A DNA stretch of 64,000 bases, taken from contig JACKEV010000023.1 in NCBI GenBank assembly GCA_020632795.1, forward strand, positions 11,752 to 75,751, in the 5' to 3' direction. The notes below the pieces were generated by a model that ran no database searches, was not told where the DNA came from, and was given only the letters and a program-made list of their open reading frames with translations. Within the stretch, counting starts at the first letter, position 1. The number at the start of each line of letters is the position of its first letter. This DNA comes from Alphaproteobacteria bacterium. GTDB lineage: Bacteria > Myxococcota_A > UBA796 > CAJQPC01. The position numbers were made by a program, and so were the translations under genes. Shown here piece by piece: positions 1 through 7,216 of this stretch.

Positions 1-1
1 G

Positions 2-529
2 GCGGCCTGGTTCCTGGCCGGGCTCTTCCCCGACGACCAGCTCCAGGTGCTGGCCTACAACCGCCTGGTGAACGACCTCCACGGCCACACCCCCGAGGCC
101 CTCAAGGCCGCGATCGCGCAGCACTTCACCCTCACGCCGGCCGACGACCCGGCGCCCCCGCGGCGGGGCAGCTTCACGATGTACCTGGGGGGCGCGTGGT
201 GGCGCATGGACCCCCGGCCCGGGGTGGTCGACCCCTCCGACCCGGTGGCCTCGCTGGACGTCGCCGTGCTCCAGGACCGCGTTTTGGGGCCGCTGCTGGG
301 CATCCACGACCCCCGGCGCGACGCGCGGATCTCCTTCGTCGGGGGCATCCGGGGCCACGGCTTCCTGTCCGACGCGGTGGACCGGGGCGAGGCGGCGGTG
401 GCGTTCGCGCTGTTCCCCACCGGGCTCGCCCAGCTCTTCGACGTCGCGGACGCGGGGCAGGTGATGCCGCCCAAGTCCACCTGGTTCGAGCCCAAGCTGC
501 GCGGCGGCGTGCTGATCCACCTCCTGTAG
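2..529 (+). CDS. DUF1015 family protein, C-terminal part (5' end outside window)
   Basis: The reading frame is open from base 2 and runs to TAG at 527-529; the true start lies upstream of the window. The visible 175 residues carry the DUF1015 C-terminal signatures: FPDDQLQVLAYNR near the left edge, LDVAVLQDRVLGPLLGI in the middle, FVGGIRGH, and a terminal VMPPKSTWFEPKLRGG. DUF1015 proteins are widespread cytoplasmic proteins often found near serine or phosphoglycerate metabolism genes; their activity is not settled. The gene converges on the FAD oxidoreductase, with a single base between the two stop codons. Family assignment is firm, function unknown. Confidence 0.88.
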   Translation, partial: AAWFLAGLFPDDQLQVLAYNRLVNDLHGHTPEALKAAIAQHFTLTPADDPAPPRRGSFTMYLGGAWWRMDPRPGVVDPSDPVASLDVAVLQDRVLGPLLGIHDPRRDARISFVGGIRGHGFLSDAVDRGEAAVAFALFPTGLAQLFDVADAGQVMPPKSTWFEPKLRGGVLIHLL

Positions 530-530
530 C

Positions 531-1952
531 TCAGGGCCACCGCCGCAGGGCCGCCTCCGCCGCGAAGAACCCGCACATCCCGTGCACCCCGCCGCCGGGG
601 GGCGTGGACGCCGAGCACAGGAACAGCCGGGGGTTCGGGGTGCTGTACGGCACCCGGCGGGCCACCGGCCGGGTGAAGAGCTGCGTGATGTCCGGGGCCC
701 CCCCGTTGACGTCGCCGCCGATGTAGTTGGCGTTGTACGCCTCGAAGCCCTCGGTGTTCGTCGCGGCCCGGGCCAGGACGCAGTCCCGGAAGCCGGGGGC
801 GTAGCGCTCGACCTGGGCCTCGATGACCGCGGCGCGGTCCAGGGTGGAGCCGTTGGGGACGTGGCAGTAGGCCCAGCCGGTGTGCCGGCCGGCGGGGGCG
901 CGGGTGTCGTCGAACAGGGACTGCTGGGCGAGCAGCACGAAGGGGCGCTCGACGTGCTCGCCGCGCCAGGCCTCCCGCTCGCCGACGGCCAGCTCGTCCA
1001 GGGTGCCGCCCAGGTGGACGGTGCCCGCGCGGGCGACCTGGGGGTCCCGCCAGGGGATGGGCTCGGCGAGCGCCCAGTCCACCTTGAACACCCCGGGGCC
1101 GTGGCGGAAGCGGCGGACGCGGCGCGCGTAGCCGTCGGGCAGGGCGTCCCCGGCGATCGCCAGCATGGCCCGGGGGGCGGTGTCGAAGAGCACGGGGCCC
1201 CGGGTGGGCAGGGCGTCGAGGCGCTCCACCCGGTGCCCGGTGACGATCTCGCCGCCGAGGGACCGCAGCAGCGAGGCCAGGGCGTCGCTCAGGGCCTGGG
1301 CCCCGCCGCGGGGCATGGGCCAGCCCACCGCGTGCCCGGCGACGCCCAGCATCAGCCCGATGGCCGACGAGAAGGGCTTCTCCAGGGGCAGGATGGCGTG
1401 GGCGGCGAGCCCCGCCAGCAGGGCGCGGGCCCGGGGCTCCCGGAACAGGGCCTTCGCCAGCCAGGTCGCCGGCCACATCGCCCGGGCACCGAAGCGGGCG
1501 AGCAGCAGGGGGCTTCGGGGCAGGCCCAGGGGGGCCATGCCGTCGGCAAAGAGGGCCTCCCAGCGGCGCACCATCGGGTCCATCAGCCAGCGGTAGCCGC
1601 GCCCGTCGCGCCCCAGGGCCTCGGCGGTGGCCGCCACCGAGCGCTCCATCAGGACCGCCGGACCGTCGTCGAAGGGGTGGGCCAGCGGGGCGTCGGGGTG
1701 GACCCAGCGCAGGCCGTGCGCCTCCAGGGGGAGGGTGCGCAGGAAGGGGGAGCCGATGGCCATCGGGTGGATGGCCGAGCAGACGTCGTGGTGAAAGCCC
1801 TCCAGGGTCAGGGCCGAGGTGCGGGCGCCGCCGCCGACGGTGTCCCGGGTCTCGTAGACCCGCACGGAGCGCCCGGCCCGGGCGAGGCGGATCGCCGCGC
1901 AGAGGCCGTTGGGGCCGCTGCCGATGACGACGGCGTCGACGGCCTCGCTCAC
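531..1952 (-). CDS. FAD-dependent phytoene dehydrogenase-like oxidoreductase
   Basis: This 473-residue protein starts with GTG at 1952. Residues 8-16 (VVIGSGPNG) form the Rossmann GxGxxG dinucleotide site, followed by an acidic end of strand two (VYETRD) and GGGARTS, as in the phytoene dehydrogenase/amine oxidase fold. The C-terminus has the family's second FAD contact (LFLCSASTPPGGGVHGMCGF). Such enzymes desaturate or oxidise isoprenoid or other hydrophobic substrates; no carotenoid genes are nearby, so the substrate is unknown. The start codon overlaps the stop of the upstream radical SAM gene by four bases (GTGA), so the two are co-translated. The same frame stays open far upstream, but that part is the radical SAM gene read out of frame. 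Confidence 0.82.
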   Translation of the reverse strand: MSEAVDAVVIGSGPNGLCAAIRLARAGRSVRVYETRDTVGGGARTSALTLEGFHHDVCSAIHPMAIGSPFLRTLPLEAHGLRWVHPDAPLAHPFDDGPAVLMERSVAATAEALGRDGRGYRWLMDPMVRRWEALFADGMAPLGLPRSPLLLARFGARAMWPATWLAKALFREPRARALLAGLAAHAILPLEKPFSSAIGLMLGVAGHAVGWPMPRGGAQALSDALASLLRSLGGEIVTGHRVERLDALPTRGPVLFDTAPRAMLAIAGDALPDGYARRVRRFRHGPGVFKVDWALAEPIPWRDPQVARAGTVHLGGTLDELAVGEREAWRGEHVERPFVLLAQQSLFDDTRAPAGRHTGWAYCHVPNGSTLDRAAVIEAQVERYAPGFRDCVLARAATNTEGFEAYNANYIGGDVNGGAPDITQLFTRPVARRVPYSTPNPRLFLCSASTPPGGGVHGMCGFFAAEAALRRWP

Positions 1953-3430
1953 GCCGCCCGCTCCAGCCGCTTCACCGCCTCGGTCGCGCCCTCCCGGAAG
2001 GCCCGCCGGTAGTCCGCGAAGCGCCCGCCCGCGCGCACCGCCGCGAGCACCGCCTCGCCGGCCTCGGGGCCGCCCTGGGCCAGCACCGCCTCCACCCAGG
2101 CCCAGCGGGCCGAGGTCGCGCGGATGTCCACCCGGCCGCGCTCCTTGCGCAGGGCCTGCTGGAGGCGCTTGAGCCGGGCCTCCACCACGGCCTTGCCCGC
2201 GAAGCCCGCCCCGTCCAGCGGGGTGTTCACCTTGGGCACGAAGGGCGCGATGCCCAGGGCGACGGGGTGGATGGCGGCCAGCTCGCGGGTGAACCGGGCC
2301 AGCTCGTCGACGTCGGCGTCGGTCTCGCCGGGCACGCCCAGCATCATGTAGACCTTGAGCAGCCGATAACGGTGCTCGGCGGCCAGCTTCGCGCAGTCCA
2401 GGAGGTGCTGCTCGGTGGTGCCCTTGGCGATGGTGCGGCGCAGGCGCTGGGAGGCCGCGTCGCTGGCCACGGTCAGGGTGCTGTAGCCCCCCTCGCGCAG
2501 AAGCCGCGCGATCTGCGGCTTTCGGGCCACCCGGTCCGCCCGGAGCGAGCTGATGCCCACCCCCTTGCCCGCCGTGACCAGGGCCTCCAGAAGCTCGGGC
2601 AGCCGGGGGTGGTCGCTGATCGCGGCCCCCACCAGGCCCACCCGGGGGGCGTGCTCGGGCACCAGGGACAGCACCCGCTCCGGGGTGACCAGGCGCATGC
2701 CGCCGTTCGTGGAGCGCCGCATCACGCAGAAGGTGCACTGGCGGTGGCAGCCCCGCTCCCCCTCCAGCAGGAACATGTTCGACAGCTCGGTGTCCGGGGT
2801 GACCCACCGGGAGCGCGCCGGCAGCAGGGTGTCGGTGGCCTTGGCGATCGGGGGCAGGCGCGCGCCGTCCCGCTCGGGCAGGTACGCCCCCGGCAGCGCC
2901 GCGCAGGCGTCCAGCCAGCCGGGCCCGCCCAGGGCGGCCTCCATCGCCGGGCCCACGGTCTCCTCGGCCTCCCCGAGCAGGAGCAGGTCCGCGAAGGGCG
3001 CCGCCGGCCGGGGGTTGGAGAAGGTCAGCGGCCCGCCCACGATCACCCGGGGGTGCTCGGGCCCCCGCGCGGCCCGCAGAGGGGGGATCCCGGCCAGCTC
3101 CAGCGCGGTGATGAGCCCGGCCAGCTCCAGCTCATAGGCCAGCGAGACCCCCACCACCGGGAAGCCGGACACCGGGCTCTGCGTCTCGACGGTCAAGAGC
3201 GGCGTGCGGCTCCTGCGCCAGGCGTCGACGTCGTCGGGCAAAAAGGCCCGCTCCACCGCGAAGCCCTGGTCCGCCAGCACCCCGCAGATCCATTGGTAGC
3301 CCAACGACGACATGCCCACCCGGTAGGGGCTCGGGTAGAGCATCACCACCCGCCTCGGACCGGGGGTGAACGCGGGGCCGCGCTCCAGGTCCAGCCGGTC
3401 GCGCAGCGCTTGGATGTGTGCCCAGGACAT
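1949..3430 (-). CDS. B12-binding-domain radical SAM protein
   Basis: A 493-residue protein with an N-terminal Rossmann-like cobalamin-binding-type region (residues about 25-190; LYPSPYRVGMSSLGYQ, later VIVGGPLTFSNP) and a radical SAM core. The cluster motif is CHRQCTFC, with Cys at about 228, 232 and 235 matching CxxxCxxC. The layout resembles the TIGR03960-like uncharacterised B12-rSAM proteins, but it is shorter than those. The reaction cannot be deduced. It is the first gene of a two-gene minus-strand unit, coupled by a GTGA overlap to the FAD oxidoreductase, which suggests a shared modification pathway. It diverges from the secreted-protein gene at 3490 across a 59-bp promoter gap. Confidence 0.85.
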   Translation of the reverse strand: MSWAHIQALRDRLDLERGPAFTPGPRRVVMLYPSPYRVGMSSLGYQWICGVLADQGFAVERAFLPDDVDAWRRSRTPLLTVETQSPVSGFPVVGVSLAYELELAGLITALELAGIPPLRAARGPEHPRVIVGGPLTFSNPRPAAPFADLLLLGEAEETVGPAMEAALGGPGWLDACAALPGAYLPERDGARLPPIAKATDTLLPARSRWVTPDTELSNMFLLEGERGCHRQCTFCVMRRSTNGGMRLVTPERVLSLVPEHAPRVGLVGAAISDHPRLPELLEALVTAGKGVGISSLRADRVARKPQIARLLREGGYSTLTVASDAASQRLRRTIAKGTTEQHLLDCAKLAAEHRYRLLKVYMMLGVPGETDADVDELARFTRELAAIHPVALGIAPFVPKVNTPLDGAGFAGKAVVEARLKRLQQALRKERGRVDIRATSARWAWVEAVLAQGGPEAGEAVLAAVRAGGRFADYRRAFREGATEAVKRLERAA

Positions 3431-3489
3431 GCGAGGTGGCGCCGAAGGGAATACGATCCCGGTGGTTCGGTTTCAGGGTACCGCTACAT

Positions 3490-4230
3490 ATGCTGATCTC
3501 GACGATCCTGCTGTCCCTGGGCGTCGCCCAGGCCGCCGACACCACCCAGGTCCGCTACACGCTGGCGGTCGACGGCGAGCCCGTGGGCTTCCGCGAGCTG
3601 GAGGTCAAGTACCTGCTCTCCGAGGCCGGGGATGAGGTCCGCATCCTCGAGTCCTGGACCGAGCTGACGGTCACCGTCGCCGGGACCCCGTTCAGCTACC
3701 AGCAGCGCCTGGCCGGGCGCGGCGGGGACGGCGGCTTCGCCAGCGTGGTCAACGAGAACGGCGTCAACCGCGAGATCCAGGCGGTCCACACCCCCGGCGG
3801 CTGGATCGTCACGGTGGCCGAGGGCGGGCAGGCCAAGGTCTACAACATGGCCCCCACCGACTTCGACCTGACCTCGCTGCTGCTGGTCGACCCGGGCGCG
3901 ACCCGGGGCCTGGACGGGCGCAGCCAGCTCCAGGTGCTCACCGCCGAGACCGGTCAGGTCATCGGGGGGACGCTGGCGACCCGGGGCGAGGTCCTGGTGC
4001 CCGTCGGCGACCGCACCCTCAAGGGCACGGAGTACATCTGGTCCCTGCCCGAGGGCGAGGTCCGCATGGCCTGGGGCGAGAAGGGCCACCTGCTGCGCTA
4101 CACCATGCGCGTCGCGGGCCGCAACGTCACCGCGACCCTCGACGCCCCGCCCCCCGAGCGCTCCTGGGGCTCGGCCATGGAGACCCCGCTGATCCCCACG
4201 GCGCCGACCTTGAAGGAGGACGAGCTGTAA
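3490..4230 (+). CDS. Secreted protein of unknown function
   Basis: I place the start at ATG 3490, giving 246 residues with a clean signal peptide (MLISTILLSLGVAQAA, cleavage after AQA). Starting further upstream would overlap the divergent radical SAM gene and bury the signal peptide. The mature part is beta-rich (alternating YTLAVDGEPVGF, VTVAGTPFSYQQR, EYIWSLPEGEVRMAW), like periplasmic or outer-membrane beta-barrel-accessory proteins such as the DUF3108 or DUF6134 type, but I do not recognise it firmly. It converges with the CapA gene at 4283. Confidence 0.7.
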   Translation: MLISTILLSLGVAQAADTTQVRYTLAVDGEPVGFRELEVKYLLSEAGDEVRILESWTELTVTVAGTPFSYQQRLAGRGGDGGFASVVNENGVNREIQAVHTPGGWIVTVAEGGQAKVYNMAPTDFDLTSLLLVDPGATRGLDGRSQLQVLTAETGQVIGGTLATRGEVLVPVGDRTLKGTEYIWSLPEGEVRMAWGEKGHLLRYTMRVAGRNVTATLDAPPPERSWGSAMETPLIPTAPTLKEDEL

Positions 4231-4249
4231 GGAGGGCGCGCGCGGCGGG

Positions 4250-4262
4250 GCTTCAGCGAAGC
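4250..4262. terminator. Possible bidirectional terminator hairpin
   Basis: GCTTC-AGC-GAAGC forms a perfect 5-bp stem with a three-base loop between two convergent stop codons (4230 and 4283). A second short palindrome, GCGGTCCGC, follows at 4261-4269. No T-tract is present on either strand, so intrinsic termination is only plausible. Confidence 0.35.
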
Positions 4263-4282
4263 GGTCCGCGAGGGGTGCCCCC

Positions 4283-5620
4283 TCACCGCCCGATCGACCC
4301 GTCCTTCGCCACCTTCACCCCGGTCTCCGGGAAGTCCTCCGCCGAGAGCTGCCGGATGAGGTCGATGGCCTGGCCCTCGGGGTCCGGCGCGGGCACGCCC
4401 TCGCCCTCCTGGAGGGTGGGCAGGATGCGGCCCCCGGCGAAGCGGCCCCGGGCGTCCAGGGTCACGTCCAGGATGAGCCCCACGCCCAGGTAGCCGGACA
4501 GGTTGAACCGGCCGTAGGTCGCGAAGTTGCCCAGGGAGTAGGCGATGAGGCGGTCCTTGTACAGCTCCATCGCCCGGGGGACGTGGGGGCCGTGGCCGAT
4601 GACCAGGTCCGCGCCCGCGTCGACCACCGCGTGGGTGAAGACCCTCAAGTCCCCTCGGTTCTCGCCGTAGAAGCGCTCCCCGCCGTGGGGGACGTGCAGG
4701 GCCTTGGCGCCCTCGGCCCCGCCGTGGAAGGAGACGATGACGAGGTCGTGGTCCGCGTCCACGGCCTGCACCAGGGCCACGGCGGTCTCGGTGTCGTTGA
4801 GGTTGTGGCAGCTGTCGGAGGTGTGGAAGCCGATGAGGCCGATCTTGAGGCCGTTGTGCTCCACGGTGGCGATGGTGCCCGGCCGGCCGCTGTAGTGGAT
4901 GCCCAGGGCGTCGAGGGTGGCCTCGGTCTCCATCCGGCAGGTGTCGCCGAAGTCGCTGGCGTGGTTGTTGGCGGTGGAGGCCAGGTCCACCCCGACGTCG
5001 GCGAGGTATCGGCCGTAGCGGGTGGGGGAGCGGAAGGCGTAGCAGTTCTCGCCCTCGCCGCACTTGTCGGTGAACCCGCCGTCGCAGAGGGGGCCCTCCA
5101 GGTTCACGAAGGTGAGGTCAGCGTCCCGGAGCAGGGGCCCGACCGCGTCGAGCAGGCCCGCGCCGTCGTTCGGGGGCAGGTTGCCGGCGGGGAAGTCGGT
5201 GCCGAGCATGACGTCGCCCGCCGCGCGCAGGCGCACGGTGGCGCCCTCGGGGGGCGGGGTGCGCACGGTGTCGGGGGCGCCCTGGGCCGCGGCGGCGACC
5301 ATGCGCTGGACCTCCAGGTTGCCCCGGGCGGTGCCGATGTGCCGGTCGACCTGGGGGTGGTCGGGCTCCAGGGCCTTGACCTTGTCCCAGGCCTGGACCA
5401 CCCCGGCCCAGTCGGACTTGAGCCAGCGGGCCCAGCCCAGCTCCCACCAGCAGTCGGCGCGCGCGGGGTCGGCGGCGGTGCATGCCTCCAGAGCTGCGAT
5501 GGCGGCGTCGGCGTCCTTCTGCTGAAGCGCGGCGACGCCAGCGGCGTAGTGCGCCTCGGCGGACTCCTGGGCGAGGGCGGGCGGTGCGAGCAGCAGGGCG
5601 AGGGGCAGGGCGCGCATCAC
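4283..5620 (-). CDS. CapA-family metallophosphatase-like protein with N-terminal TPR
   Basis: A 445-residue exported protein. Residues 1-17 are a signal peptide ending ALA-QE. Residues about 20-110 form TPR-like helices (HYAAGVAALQQKDADAAIAALE). From residue about 130 the CapA/PgsA fold (PF09587) is clear: RAAGDVMLGTDF, then DLTFVNLEGPLC, LASTANNHASDFGDT, VIVSFHGGAE, and VIGHGPHVPRAMELY followed by SLGNF. These are the conserved Asp/Asn/His positions of the metal-dependent family. CapA proteins act in poly-gamma-glutamate or other capsule export; no pgs genes are visible, so the role here is unassigned. The signal peptide plus TPR front end is a variation on the usual layout. Confidence 0.88.
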   Translation of the reverse strand: MMRALPLALLLAPPALAQESAEAHYAAGVAALQQKDADAAIAALEACTAADPARADCWWELGWARWLKSDWAGVVQAWDKVKALEPDHPQVDRHIGTARGNLEVQRMVAAAAQGAPDTVRTPPPEGATVRLRAAGDVMLGTDFPAGNLPPNDGAGLLDAVGPLLRDADLTFVNLEGPLCDGGFTDKCGEGENCYAFRSPTRYGRYLADVGVDLASTANNHASDFGDTCRMETEATLDALGIHYSGRPGTIATVEHNGLKIGLIGFHTSDSCHNLNDTETAVALVQAVDADHDLVIVSFHGGAEGAKALHVPHGGERFYGENRGDLRVFTHAVVDAGADLVIGHGPHVPRAMELYKDRLIAYSLGNFATYGRFNLSGYLGVGLILDVTLDARGRFAGGRILPTLQEGEGVPAPDPEGQAIDLIRQLSAEDFPETGVKVAKDGSIGR

Positions 5621-5712
5621 GGCTCCGTTCTGGGGCGACCCCCGCGATAACCGGTTTCTTCCCTGGCGGGGGCCGCGATCCGCCGCGTAGGGTGGCGCAG
5701 GAGGAGGCGGCC

Positions 5713-5868
5713 GTGCTCCAGCCAGGGATGGGCCTCATCGTGGCGGCGTGCGCCGGGCTGGCGCTGGGCTGCGGCCAGCGCCACACCAGGCCCGACGACG
5801 ACACCACCCTGACCCCCCGGGGCCACGGCTGCGTCGAGGTCACCGAGCAGACCGGCGAACGGGGCTGA
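5713..5868 (+). CDS. Small putative lipoprotein/exported peptide
   Basis: The start is decided by AGGAGGAGG at 5699-5707, five bases ahead of GTG 5713; an internal ATG at 5728 has no such site. The 51-residue product has a hydrophobic N-terminus (MGLIVAACAGLALGCGQ) ending in a marginal lipobox, then a polar tail rich in Asp/Thr. It is divergent from capA. Its last 39 bases are repeated at 7093-7131 (see the repeat entries), so the gene end coincides with the border of the inserted GGDEF cassette. Function unknown; coding status moderate. Confidence 0.5.
   Translation: MLQPGMGLIVAACAGLALGCGQRHTRPDDDTTLTPRGHGCVEVTEQTGERG
5830..5868 (+). repeat. 39-bp direct repeat, left copy
   Basis: This 39-base segment forms the 3' end of the small lipoprotein gene, including its TGA. 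It matches 7093-7131 at 37 of 39 positions by eye; the differences are in the middle (AGA against TGG). The repeats border the GGDEF/membrane-protein cassette, which reads noticeably less GC-rich than the flanks. Confidence 0.85.
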
Positions 5869-5884
5869 GCCTGTTCTGAGACCG

Positions 5885-6691
5885 TCAGACGGAGATTTGT
5901 TGAATTTGCCGAACGCCCGGACTTGGGGGGGAAGGAGGCCGGTCGACCCGGTGGCCACAGTTCGGACACCAGAGGGGGTCCTTCAGGACCTTCTCTTCTG
6001 GAATGTCGGCTGAGAAGTGTGACTCGCAGCTCGGGCAGTGATCCCGGATGGAATGCACGACCGACTTCTCCACCTCGGCAGAGTACCGAACGACCTGATC
6101 CCGACCCTTGCGCTTCGCGTAGTTGACCGCTTCCTCGAGCAAGATGCGAATTCGACGAGCTGTCGGCGTGTCAGGGGCATCGTCCCCGACCGCCCACCCG
6201 ATGCTGACCGTGCAACGCATCGTCTCCCGCATACCCGAGACCCGGATCTCGACCCGCTTGATGGACTCCCTGAAGTGCTCCAGGCTTCCATGGATGTCGG
6301 CGAAAATGGTCTCGGGCTCATCCTCCTCGATGTCACCCAAGAAGAAGAACTCATCTCCGTGGGCACGGAACGCCACGACGAGCCGGCCGGCAAAGTAGTC
6401 CCGCGCGGCGATCTCCATGTGGGTCGCGACCTTCTGCAGTAGCTTGTCGGCGTTCTGATAACCAAAGGCGTCGTTCAACCTCTTGAACCGATCAATCTCG
6501 ACGAAACCTACCCAGAACCGGCGGCTCTGCTGGACATACCGCTCGACCGCTTCGGCGAGGCGTTCACTGAGCGCGAGGTCGTTCGGAAGACCTGTGAGCT
6601 GATCTCGAAGCTGCTCAATGCGGACAGCTTCTTTCATCAGGTGCTGGACCGTCTCCAGCGCCTCTTGAATCTTCTCACCAGATGCTTTCAT
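5885..6691 (-). CDS. Degenerate GGDEF-domain protein with C-terminal zinc ribbon
   Basis: 268 residues. After a short helical start (residues 1-30) comes a GGDEF fold: LTGLPND (32-38), EIDRFKRLND (65-74), the signature as HGDEF (111-115) instead of GGDEF, SIGWA (163-167), and AKRKGRDQVVRY (192-203). The first metal-binding Asp of the usual DIDxFK is Glu65 and the first Gly of the signature is His111. No RxxD inhibitory site is visible. The C-terminus carries CPSC (219-222) and CPNC (242-245), a treble-clef/zinc-ribbon pair. It may be a nucleotide cyclase with altered product or an inactive sensor. It is coupled by ATGA overlap to the membrane-protein gene upstream. Base composition is lower in GC than the neighbours, consistent with transfer. 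Confidence 0.82.
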   Translation of the reverse strand: MKASGEKIQEALETVQHLMKEAVRIEQLRDQLTGLPNDLALSERLAEAVERYVQQSRRFWVGFVEIDRFKRLNDAFGYQNADKLLQKVATHMEIAARDYFAGRLVVAFRAHGDEFFFLGDIEEDEPETIFADIHGSLEHFRESIKRVEIRVSGMRETMRCTVSIGWAVGDDAPDTPTARRIRILLEEAVNYAKRKGRDQVVRYSAEVEKSVVHSIRDHCPSCESHFSADIPEEKVLKDPLWCPNCGHRVDRPPSPPSPGVRQIQQISV

Positions 6692-7032
6692 GCGATACTT
6701 AAAGGTCGTGTAGCCCCTGAAAGCAGTCTTTGCACCAGATCTTCGAGCGTCTTGTCGGCGTAGGGCTTGGTATCAGGGTCGAAGTCGGCTCGGAAGTTCT
6801 GGAGCCCCTTGGCCGGGTTGTCGATGGTGACGAACCACACCGGGGTCTTCGCACCCAGCCTCCCCAGTTCGGCGGACACCAACTCCAAGCCTTGCTCACG
6901 CAGGCGCAGCTTGAGCTGTCTGTGGAAGCGATCCCGTTGCTCCTTTGCGGTGACCACGGACGCTCCAAGGACACCCAAACCCAGCAGGCCCGCCGCGATC
7001 AAGAGGCTGTTTGTGTCGTCGTTCGCTGCCAT
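6688..7032 (-). CDS. Small single-pass membrane protein, partner of GGDEF protein
   Basis: ATG 7032 preceded by GAAGAAG is preferred over a TTG at 7068. The 114-residue product has one hydrophobic segment (about residues 9-28, LLIAAGLLGLGVLGASVV), a basic stretch (KEQRDRFHRQLKLRLREQG) and a soluble domain of about 70 residues with alternating strands (PVWFVTIDNPAKGL). It is the first gene of the two-gene cassette, and its stop overlaps the GGDEF start. I do not recognise the family. A membrane protein paired with a nucleotidyl-cyclase-like protein recalls effector/second-messenger pairs, but that is inference. Confidence 0.65.
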   Translation of the reverse strand: MAANDDTNSLLIAAGLLGLGVLGASVVTAKEQRDRFHRQLKLRLREQGLELVSAELGRLGAKTPVWFVTIDNPAKGLQNFRADFDPDTKPYADKTLEDLVQRLLSGATRPLSIA

Positions 7033-7092
7033 CTTCTTCAGGATAGGCGACCCCCCCAACGCTGACAAGCCACGCTGTGCCGATTCTGCTCC

Positions 7093-7131
7093 TGCGTCGA
7101 GGTCACCGAGCTGGCCGGCGAACGGGGCTGA
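7093..7131 (+). repeat. 39-bp direct repeat, right copy
   Basis: Second copy of the 3' end of the small lipoprotein gene (37 of 39 bases match 5830-5868), read in the same sense and encoding the same terminal peptide CVEVTExxGERG plus stop. The sequence just upstream shows no remaining lipoprotein coding, so it looks like a truncated duplicate left at the right border of the cassette. Confidence 0.85.
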
Positions 7132-7216
7132 TCTCCAGCCCTTGACCGGTTAAGAGAGTCGGTCTCCCCGGGCTGCAGACCGCGCGGCCCGCTGATCCCC
7201 TCGGAGCCCTGCGCCC

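Noticed and set aside
1953..2807. Upstream half of the oxidoreductase frame
   Set aside because: The frame is open, but this part is the radical SAM gene read out of register; the FAD-binding N-terminus and the GTGA overlap fix the start at 1952.
5885..7032. Identification as a Panoptes/mCpol defence system
   Set aside because: The protein pairing is reminiscent, but the cyclase is longer, has a GGDEF-type start and zinc ribbon, and the partner has one rather than two membrane helices. I keep it as an unassigned signalling pair.
7132..7216. Sigma-70 promoter for gyrA
   Set aside because: TTGACC occurs at 7142-7147 but no acceptable -10 lies 16-18 bp downstream, so I do not annotate it.
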